Of a stretch of DNA of 64,000 nucleotides, positions 55,620 through 64,000 are shown piece after piece. Origin of the DNA: Lucinisca nassula. Lineage: Eukaryota > Mollusca > Bivalvia > Lucinida > Lucinidae. Every line of letters starts with the position of its first letter. Position 1 is the stretch's first letter. The notes under the pieces are model-generated. The model was not told where the DNA came from. It saw only the letters and a list, made by a program, of their open reading frames with translations, and searched no databases. A program made the translations under genes and the position numbers. The stretch is taken from assembly GCA_963580285.1 (NCBI GenBank), contig OY757010.1:62518406-62582405 (forward strand). The letters are read 5' to 3'.

Positions 55620-57945
55620 TGAGTTCAACCTCCTGTCAGGGACTGGATGCATGTTATACAATGAAATAGCATTTTTAACAAGAAGTCTATGCGTTCCCTA
55701 TATAAGTCAATGTAAAACCAGTTGGCCCAGGACAGCCCAAGCCTATAATTTGAACGATCAATGTAGAGGTCCACTAGATGCAGCTTCATACCAAATATAA
55801 AAAATCTAGGCCTTCTGGTTTCAGACCAAAAAGATTTTCAAAGGTTTAACCTTTATAAACCTATGAAAATACAATAGGCCCTGGGAAGGGAACATTTTTG
55901 GCCCCAGGGCTACAATTTGAACAATCTTGGTAGAGGTTCACTAGATAAAGCTTCATACCAAATATCTAAAACCTGAGCCTTCTGGTTTCAGACAAGAAGA
56001 TTCTTAAAGGTTTCCCTATATAAGTCTATGTAAAACCAGTGGGACCTGGAGAAGGGCCATTTATGCCCCAGGGCCATAATTCGAACAATCTTGGTAGAGG
56101 TCTACTAGATGAAGCTTCATACCAAATATCAAAGACCCTGGCCTTCTGGTTTCAGACAATAAGATTTCCAAAGGTTTGCCATATGTAAGTCTATGTAAAA
56201 CCAGTGGGCCCTGGGGTGGGCCCATTTTTGGCCCAAGGGCAATAATTTGAACAATTTTGGTAGAGGTCCACTAGATGAAGATACATACCAAATACCAAAC
56301 ATCTTGGCCTTCTTGTTTCAAACAAGAAGATTTTAAAGGTTTTCCCCATACACCACAACCTCTTTATAACACGGTTCATGATAACACGGTTTTGGATATA
56401 ACACGGTTTCAAGATGGATCCCAAAAATGTATAGATTATATAGCAAAATGACCATAAATGGTCGTTTTTCCATGTAATCTATACATTTTTGTTTGGATAT
56501 AACACGGTTGTTTAACTAACACAGTTTCTAATTTGGACCCCATAAATGGTGTTATAAAGAGGTTGTGGTGGACATGTATATGTCTATGTAAAACCAGTGG
56601 GCCCAAGATGAGGCCATTTTTTGCCCCAGGGCTATAATTTGAATAGTCATGATAGAGGTCCAACAGATGAAGCTACATACCCAATATCAAAGACCTGGGC
56701 CCCATGGTTTCAGACAAGAAGATTTTTAAAGGTTTTCCTTATATATAAGCCCATGTAAAAGCAGTGGGCCGCGGTGCGGGGCCATTTTCGGCCCCATGGC
56801 TATAATTTGAACAATCCTTGTACTAAATGAAGATTCATACTAAATATCAAGGAGCTGGGCATTCTGGAGTTTAGACAAGAAGATATATATAATGTTTTTC
56901 CTATATAAATATGTTTTATAAAAGGGTTATCCTTTGGGAGCAAGGAATACCCCCACAGAACTGGCAAATATGAAGTGTACATGTTTTCTGGGCCAGACTA
57001 GCTAGTTTCCACCGATTATTCCTCATCAGTGACCCTCAAATATTTTCAAAATTCCACTTGTAATTGAATCAATGATCAGAAAGGATTTAAGCCTTTGTAA
57101 AACATGTGGGCCCCTGGCCGGAGCCACTTTTTGCCCAAGGGCTCCAATTTGAACAATGTTGGTAGAGAGATGAAGCGTCATACCAATATCAAAGACCTGG
57201 ACAATCAGTCACCATCTAGTTTAAGACAAAATTTTTAAAGGTTTTCCCTACGCAAAATCAATGTGCATTGGCCTGGGGCCATATTTGGCCTATAATTTGA
57301 ACAATCTTGGTAGAGGTCCACTAGATGAAGCTTCATACCAAATATCAAAGACCTGAGCCTTCTGGTTTCAGACAAGAAGATTTTTAATGGTTTTCCCTAT
57401 ATAATCCTATGTAAAACCGGTGGGGCCCGGTGCTGGGCCATTTTCAACCCCAGAGCTATAATTAGAACCATCCAGGTAGAGGTCCACTAGATGAGCTTCA
57501 TGCCAAATATCAAAGACCTGGGCCTCCTTGTTACAGACAAGAAGATTTTTAAAGGCTTTCCTTATATAAGTCTATGTTAAACCGGTGCGCCCTGCACGGG
57601 GCATTTTTCGGCCCCAGGGCTATAATTTATACAATCTTGGTAGAGGTCCACTAGATGAAGCTTCATACCAAGTATCAAAGGCCTAGGCCTTCTAGATTTT
57701 TAAATGTTTTTTGTTACTTTCCCCTTCTTGTTGCCAAGGCAACCAGAGTTCTGAATGGAAAAGAATTCCTTGAACAACTATGACAGAGGACCACCAAAAG
57801 GTCATTTCTGCCAAGTTTGGTCGAAATCTGTTCAGTCAGTGGTTTAGGAGATGTCGTTTTAAGAAACTGTGAATGGACAGATGGACAGACAGACAGTGAC
57901 CAATCACAATAGTTCCCCAGGAGTCTTTGGCCCAGGTGAATTCTA
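55620..57945 (+). repeat. tandem-repeat element (about 180-bp unit) with nested MITE
   Basis: About eleven imperfect units of the 1484-7220 family (ttggtagaggtccactagat, accaaatatcaaagacctg). Then gttgccaaggcaacc, gatggacagacagacag, and an end ttccccaggagtctttggcc. A CACAACCTCT MITE is nested at 56348-56572. Confidence 0.7.
56348..56572. mobile_element. CACAACCTCT palindromic MITE
   Basis: Ends tacaccacaacctctttata and tataaagaggttgtggtg. Internal palindrome tgtatagattatatagca / catgtaatctatacattt with gaccataaatggtc centre. Inserted in a 180-bp repeat unit. Confidence 0.8.
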
Positions 57946-58071
57946 ATTTCTAAGGGTTCATACACTGGTATGATACTTTGCGTAAAAGTTGAAATTTACG
58001 CGCATTAGATCAATCAAATGGCTTGAATCATACTCAGCTGCTAAATCCAATCCAGACTCAGTAGCCACACT

Positions 58072-58347
58072 CTCGCCCATCAGAGCTTGAAGAAATAGAT
58101 GGGCTGCATGATGCTTCCAGGCAGAGCTGAAACCGACCCCACATGAGTAATGGTAAACCGCTTAGAGGCCTGCCCAGGCAAAGCCGTGCGAGTCGGACTA
58201 CCCATGCTTATAAACTCTAGTTTTATTGGGTGACAGGGCTTGAGATGTCATTTCATCTCAACGTCAGGTAAAAGTCCCACAAAATTGGAAGCAACATCTC
58301 CAAAATGATCTATACAGTGTTGACGGGGACATAAAACCTGAAATCAA
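58072..58347 (-). repeat. AAACA-tailed SINE-like repeat
   Basis: tgggctgcatgatgcttcca, gtcaggtaaaagtcccacaa and aatcaaacaaacaaaa tail. Confidence 0.7.
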
Positions 58348-58829
58348 ACAAACAAAACAAGACTCAGTGGGACGGTCTCACTTGTACCACTGACTTTGCC
58401 TAGGCAGGCTTAGACACTTCTAAATGGTCACCAGTATTAATGGTTAGTCAGTTTCAACTCTTTAGCTCTCACCAGAGTAACTTCTGATTCTTACAGCACA
58501 AGCTGATGATAGTAGGACCATCTAATGTCGCTCACCTATGTTACCACATCCTCAGTATTGCCGGAAGAGGCCATGATGCAGGCTACGATGTTGATCTTTT
58601 CTAAAGCTTTTACTTGTAAAAGTAATTATTTTCAATGAGCCCATGTTGCTGAAAAAAGCAGTAAGACTTAATATATTATGACCAGATCTATCAGAAATAA
58701 TGGCGAATTTACCTAACTGCTATATACAACCAGAAGATTTTATCTACTTTCAGTTTTATCACATGAATTCATAAGTTTCCCAACTCCTGGGCAGCTTCTA
58801 AATATGAACTCTGTCTATTTGTTCACAGA
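58348..58829. other. no gene seen
   Basis: Short scraps of the 34252-type repeat near 58375-58470 (tttgcctaggcaggcttaga). The rest is unassigned. Confidence 0.4.
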
Positions 58830-58989
58830 TACTTGGGGCCTGGACTCAGGTGAGTGATCATAGGCCGAACTGACCTCTTAAAGTTCGATTTTTGCACAGT
58901 TTTTCCATAGTAAACATGACTGAGTACTAAGATAACCTGTCCAAAAAGCTTAATCATGTCTAGAAAGCTTATAAATGAAAGCAGTTGTG

Positions 58990-59605
58990 ATGGCTATATA
59001 GCCCCTTTTAATATGGAAAGATAGAAAACTTCGCCAGACCAAAATTCAATCAGTCCCAGACAAACTATCCCAACGCTGCCAAAATACAAATCGGGGCTGT
59101 ATCAGCCTTGCATCCGTTTGTTCTGCATTCATTTACCTTTACAAAAATACTAATCTCTTTTCTCTATCTTATTTATTTCTTCCAAAAAGCAATTTTAAAT
59201 TGCATGACAGTCGTCAAAAATCTTTCTAACACACAACCTTTCGCAGTGCTTCCCGGCTTCGATATTACAACACCACACTCGCCGGGAAATAAACTGGAAA
59301 TTCCGGCACATTTTTACCGGCGCGTGAGGCGTTGTAATATCGAAGCCGGGAACCGCTGCGAAAGGTTGTGTGTTGAAAAGATTTTTGACGACTGTAAGAT
59401 AATTTAAAATCGTTTTTTGGAAGAAATAAATGAGGTAGAAAAAGAGATTAGTATTGTTGTAAAGGTAAATGAATGCAGAACAAACGGATGCAAGGTTGAT
59501 AGAGTCGCGTTTTGTATTTCGGCAGCGTTGGGATAGTTTGTCTGGGACTGGTCGAATTTTGGTCTGGCGAAGTTTTCTATCTTTCCATAAAGGGCTATAT
59601 AGCCA
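58990..59605. mobile_element. near-perfect 600-bp palindromic insertion
   Basis: Two arms of about 290 bp, inverted and roughly 90% identical by eye (for example acaaactatcccaacgctgc on the left with gcagcgttgggatagtttgt on the right; acacaacctttcgcag / ctgcgaaaggttgtgt). The centre at about 59300 is gccgggaaat...ccggcac. Both ends carry ggctatatagcc. Confidence 0.85.
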
Positions 59606-60267
59606 TCAGGTCTGGGAGACTGGGAGTTTAGCTATTTTTAAAGACTGTCCATAAAAATAAAGACAGTCTTTAAATTTGTAGACTCACCTGTCTATAGAAA
59701 GCAATGCAAATCGTATGAATTTTCAAAAATTCAAAAATCGCAGAATGTGTATTATATAAACTTATCCGTTACATGATGAATTGCATAGGGAACAAGACAA
59801 TTCATCAACAAGACAATTCATCGACACGGTTTTTGGAGACAATTCATCGACACAAATGAAGACAACTCATCGACACTTTTTGAAGACAATTCATTGACAC
59901 ATTATTATGTTGAAATTATACACAAGTTGATAAAATGAAGACACTGTTTTGAAAATAAAATGATCTTTTATCACGTTTATGATCAAATTAACGAATTTAG
60001 AAACATTTAATTAAATATTTTGGCTTATTGACCCTTTTAACCGCATAAAAGAAAATGTTTATGGAACTTGGTCAAATATTATTAAAAACTTTCATAATCA
60101 AATTAAAAAAGATGGAAAGTGAAGCTTGATTGTGAGTTACATGTATGTTTGCATTTTTCCCTAAATTTTCAGCATTAAATAAGATTCTGCTCAAATCAAA
60201 ACGAATCTAACGATAACGCCTAACGTTTATAGGCAGAAATATGAAACGTAAACATAATCCCATTTAA

Positions 60268-60479
60268 CCCATTTAGTACCATATACCCCAAAACGGGTAC
60301 CCTGGCAAACAGTGTAGGCTCAGCTCAGACGCCGCGGAACGCCTCTGATCAGGGCCTACACCGTTTGCAAAAAGTTCAGCTATTTTCCAAAACAAATTTA
60401 GTTGAAAACACAACCCTACATTTTTAAATGGACTCATGCTATATATAAGGAGGAGGATTCCATTTGGTACAAAAAATGT
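60268..60479. mobile_element. TTAA-type MITE, long CAAACAGTG form
   Basis: TTAA at 60264-60267 and 60480-60483. Ends CCCATTTAGTACCA and TGGTACAAAAAATG. Core: caaacagtgtaggctcagct / gggcctacaccgtttg. Confidence 0.75.
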
Positions 60480-61758
60480 TTAAACTGAACTTTTACCCCT
60501 AAAGTGGGATCAATCAAGGTCCATCGCATGGGCTTATTATCTAGATGATAATTCACCGACACGGTTTATATCTCATGATCATAATTAGGTATCTAAAATT
60601 TATGCGAATTGTACAAATCCCGAGGCTAAATTATCCTTCAACTCCAGTGGTCGTACTATCAATACTGCCACTACATAGCAATCAGCATCCTAAAAGCTAC
60701 ATGCTATCCTCAATTACTTTGAGACAGCTCCCCGACAGTCACTGTTTTGCGACATCAAATTAGATGAGGCAAACTATTGCGGTTAAAATGGTCAATAAGC
60801 CAAAATATTTAATTAAATTTTTCTAAATTCGTAATTTTGATCATAAACGTGATAATAGATAATTTTATTTTCAAAACATTGTCTTCATTTTATCAGCTTG
60901 TGTATAATTTCAACATAGTAATGTGTCGATGAATTGTCTTAAAAAACCGTGTCGATGAATTGTCTCGATTCCAATTGCATACACAGAAAGTTTTTTCTCG
61001 AACTGTTAACTACTTTTCCAGTATTTATATAAAACGTCTACGGAAGATATTCTAGTTTAGGTTTTCTCCCTTCATGTACTTTACAACAAGTGTGCCACGC
61101 ATCAGGTGACATATTTCATTGTTTATAGTGTAAGGGAGTATACCTGAACTACACAAAATCAATTATTTAAGTTCTTTAATTATTAATCAACAAGACAACG
61201 GATCATACTCAGTTTTCAGCTACGCGCAGATTATCATGTAATAAAGAAGGTTGCGTAACACATGTTCTGTGATTTTCGAAAATTCTTACGATTTGCATTG
61301 CTTTCCAGAGGCATGTGAGTCCATAAATTTAAAGACTGTCTTTAATTTTATGGACAGTCTTTAAAAATAGCTAAACTCTCAGACCTGGCCATCACAACTA
61401 CTTTCATTTATAAGCTTTCTAGACATGATTAAGCTTTTTGAACATGTTATTCTAGTGCTCAGTCATGTTTAACTGTGGAAAAACTGTGCAAAAATCGAAC
61501 TTCAAGAGGGCAGTTCGGCTCATGATCACCCACCTGAGTCCAGGCCCCAGGTTTCTGTGTATTTGTTTGAGCCAGTGCATGTTTATTTCTGTGTAGTCTT
61601 TTGGCTGAAATCGGAAAACAGCCTTATGAAACAATTGCAAGGCAATGTATGTCGGTGTGATATTGACTGCAATTTAAAATGTCGAGCATACCTTCAAAAA
61701 TAAAGAATTGTAGGTTTAAATGCTCCGAGTAGATTTGGCCCAAAACTGGTTATATTTG

Positions 61759-62445
61759 GGCGTACTTGATTCAGCTGTTCTTACTGTTCCTGAACGTTGC
61801 ACTGTCACGTGACTGTTCTGTTTTTAAATCAAGTGCATTGCAATGTTCCCATGACGTAGGAGTGTGTCGTGTTTTGAATCAAGCACAGAACATACACAGC
61901 TTCCCTACATACGACGCTTAGTCTATTTTCTTACATACATTTGTTTATTTTATTAGCTACCTGACTGAAATCATTCAAAATCATTCAGTTTTAAAAGATG
62001 AGCCATTCAAGTAATTAATGTATCCCAAAATCGAACAAAACATGGAACATTGCACTGGACCTTGCTCCGGTGAATCAAGTATGGTGCCGAACTTTGACTG
62101 AACCTTGCTCCGGTGAATCAAGTGTGGTGCAGAACTGTGACTAAGAATTTAAAGCATACTCTTAGTGAATGCAGTTTGAAAGGTATTTAAATCAATGTTT
62201 TTTTATGATCTGAAACGTTTTCAACATTTATCTACGCATTTTGATTCCTGTAGGAAACTACAAATGCAAAATGCCTTGAATTTGAAAACGAGGCTGGTGC
62301 ACTGCTCCATCATCCGGGCACTTCACACCTAGTCAAGAGTAGAGTCAAAAAGTGTAGCACCAGAACACTGCACCATACCACGTGACAACTACTTGATTGA
62401 ACAGAACACAGATCGGTGCAAATGGAACAGTGAATCAAGTACGCC
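61759..62445. mobile_element. TIR element with CTTGATTCA ends
   Basis: Ends gggcgtacttgattcagctg and acagtgaatcaagtacgcc. Internal direct copies of ccttgctccggtgaatcaag at 62061 and 62102. No coding frame. Confidence 0.6.
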
Positions 62446-62548
62446 TTTTATCTGATGAATAACTCCTGTCCACAACACAAAATAAAGTACAACTGCAACT
62501 GCAGTTCTCCCCTACCTTGTACTAAGGGGTATGACTAAATACCGCATT

Positions 62549-62731
62549 GTTGTGTCGTGAGCTTTCCAGAAACGCCGACCGGAAGGTGATGGGTTTTACC
62601 CACTTGGATAAACAATGGTACCTGGGAAGCGAGAAAAGCATGCAGAAGAGACCACGCTTCTCAGTCTAGATCGGCCACTCAAAGCAACCAGAACAGAGCA
62701 TCTGCCAGGGAGATTCTCAACCATTTACCCA
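62549..62731 (+). repeat. partial duplicate of the downstream putative LTR
   Basis: tgttgtgtcgtgagctttcc ... accatttacccagg, identical by eye to 62780-62965. It is followed by a scrap of reversed SINE (ttttgcaggctgaaagccta, 62731-62757) and gggcccaagctagaggg-type sequence. Confidence 0.6.
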
Positions 62732-62779
62732 GGTTTTGCAGGCTGAAAGCCTACACAGTAACAAGGCCCAAGCTAGAGG

Positions 62780-63029
62780 GTGTTGTGTCGTGAGCTTTCC
62801 AGAAACGCCGACCGGAAGGTGATGGGTTTTACCCACTTGGATAAACAATGGTACCTGGGAAGCGAGAAAAGCATGCAGAAGAGACCACGCTTCTCAGTCT
62901 AGATCGGCCACTCAAAGCAACCAGAACAGAGCATCTGCCAGGGAGATTCTCAACCATTTACCCAGGTAAGACTTCTTCCTTGTCCAGTCCCCAGTCCTGG
63001 TCCCGCATACGGGCTATTAAAAATACATT
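62780..63029 (+). mobile_element. putative 5' LTR of a Gypsy-type retrotransposon
   Basis: Starts tgttgtgtcgtgagc (TG) and ends attaaaaataca (CA). It is followed by ttatttggcgacgagcg, which resembles the tggcgacgag primer-binding region seen after many Gypsy-type LTRs. The 3' LTR and coding region lie beyond the window, so this rests on the end motif and the duplicate copy. Confidence 0.45.
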
Positions 63030-64000
63030 ATTTGGCGACGAGCGATAAAACGGAAGGGGGAATTCTCCGGTCATTTCGTTAGAGGTGTATTACTACTTCA
63101 CAAGTTATCCTCGGATTCGTGAGGGACGGTGAACATGATACGCGGTCCACTTCGTTATTTTTTTAACGTTGGGGATTGTGAAGGGTTCAGATTTACTTCA
63201 CGTTTTCGGACGTGGGGGGGGGGGGGCGGTGAACATGATACGCGGTTCCTTTTGTTTACAGAGGGAACTGTGAAGGGATCAACTCTTGATAGCCTGACGG
63301 GTTGAAATTGTAGGTAGGTGAAGTTCTGAGGCATTTAGCTTCTTGGTTTGGCCTGTTTATTTTTTCAACAACGTGGAGCCAGTCAGTTTTGGGGACAACC
63401 GGTGAGTTTGGCATTTAGCTGAATGAACCAATTCTTAAGGCAGTCTTAAATTAATCTAAAATTAGCTAATTGGATTGATTTTGGCTTGTCTTCTGCCAGT
63501 TTTTCTTGGGGTAATTTTCAGTTTGGAAAAATTCTAAATTGTCCCTTGCCAGTTGGGGTTTAGTTTTGCCTGGTTGGGTGGCTGATTTTCTCCGTGGAAT
63601 GGCAGAGGAATACCTGGTTGTCAAGAAAGAAGAAAAGGTAATCTCTGTGTTTTCTAAACCAAGATTTACATGTACTTTTCTTCGATTGTTCGCTATATTT
63701 TATACGCGACCATTATTATAAAAGAAATCCCTAACCTGTATCATTGTGGTATTAATTCAAGAAACCTACGTAAAATCTTTTGCGTATTCTATACACAAAG
63801 TACTTTCTTGAATAAAATTGGTGACAAATAGCTGTCTGTATTTTTGAAGAAGGGGTTGGTTGGTTGATTGCAGACGAGAAAGGGTTGTTTTCTTGAGTTT
63901 ACTAAACCGAAAATAGTCCCTTTTCTTCAATTTTGTTGTATTGAAAAGTATTGGCAAATAGCCATCTATTGAAATAACATAGTTCTTACATTTTAGGAGT
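63030..64000 (+). other. putative retroelement leader, with short ORF start
   Basis: G-rich leader with two copies of gtgaacatgatacgcggt (63130, 63229). An ATG at 63599 opens MAEEYLVVKKEEK, running to 63721 in frame. It could be a gag start before a splice or frameshift, or chance. The window ends before anything diagnostic. Confidence 0.3.

Larger units (their letters stand above)
58830..61555. mobile_element. compound foldback element
   Basis: Inverted arm pairs: 58830-58990 with 61385-61555 (ggcctggactcaggtgagtg / cacctgagtccaggcc); 59605-59790 with 61210-61390 (ttaaagactgtccataaaa / ttttatggacagtcttt); 59795-60045 with 60780-60975 (gacaattcatcgacacggtt / accgtgtcgatgaattgtc). A 600-bp palindrome (58990-59605) sits only in the left arm. 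A CAAACAGTG MITE lies between the innermost arms. Confidence 0.8.

Noticed and set aside
59108..59654. Two frames of 61-99 codons in the 600-bp palindrome
   Set aside because: They lie on opposite arms of an inverted repeat and show no protein features.

Overview
This is a gene-poor, AT-rich piece of an animal genome, most likely a bivalve mollusc (a clam). Evidence: one intron-rich host gene with GT-AG introns; many short tandem-repeat elements of the kind common in bivalves; several tRNA-derived SINE families with AAACA-rich tails; and a Penelope-like retroelement with an N-terminal GIY-YIG domain and in-frame UGA codons, a combination described from clams. There are no prokaryotic genes, operons, rRNA genes or convincing stand-alone tRNA genes.

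The only recognisable host gene is allantoicase (ALLC) on the minus strand. I assembled it from 12 coding exons (55051 down to 9679). Every junction is GT-AG, every phase matches, and the total is 1170 bp, or 389 aa plus stop. The product has the two tandem allantoicase repeats typical of the family and should split allantoate into ureidoglycolate and urea in purine breakdown. An acceptor just before the ATG suggests that a 5'-UTR intron continues upstream.

Layout. 1-947: dead mariner. 1484-7220: tandem-repeat element split by a 3.9-kb Naiad-type Penelope-like element (2161-6104). 7571-9264: second tandem-repeat element with a SINE inside. 9403-9647: TTAA-type MITE against the 3' end of ALLC. 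9679-55051: ALLC, whose 11 introns hold SINEs, palindromic MITEs, TTAA-flanked MITEs, tandem-repeat elements with terminal hairpins, a mariner (29520-30856), two TIR elements of 1.0 and 1.7 kb, foldbacks, and an antisense C2H2-type ORF. 55620-57945: another tandem-repeat element. 58830-61555: compound foldback containing a near-perfect 600-bp palindrome. 61759-62445: TIR element. 62549-64000: probable start of an LTR retrotransposon cut by the window edge.

The most notable item is the Naiad-like element. UGA codons fall where conserved cysteines are expected next to the GIY-YIG core and at the start of the RT region, which suggests a selenoprotein-encoding retrotransposon. Also notable are the shared hairpin-ended layout of the tandem-repeat elements, and MITEs lying very close to ALLC splice sites and its stop codon.
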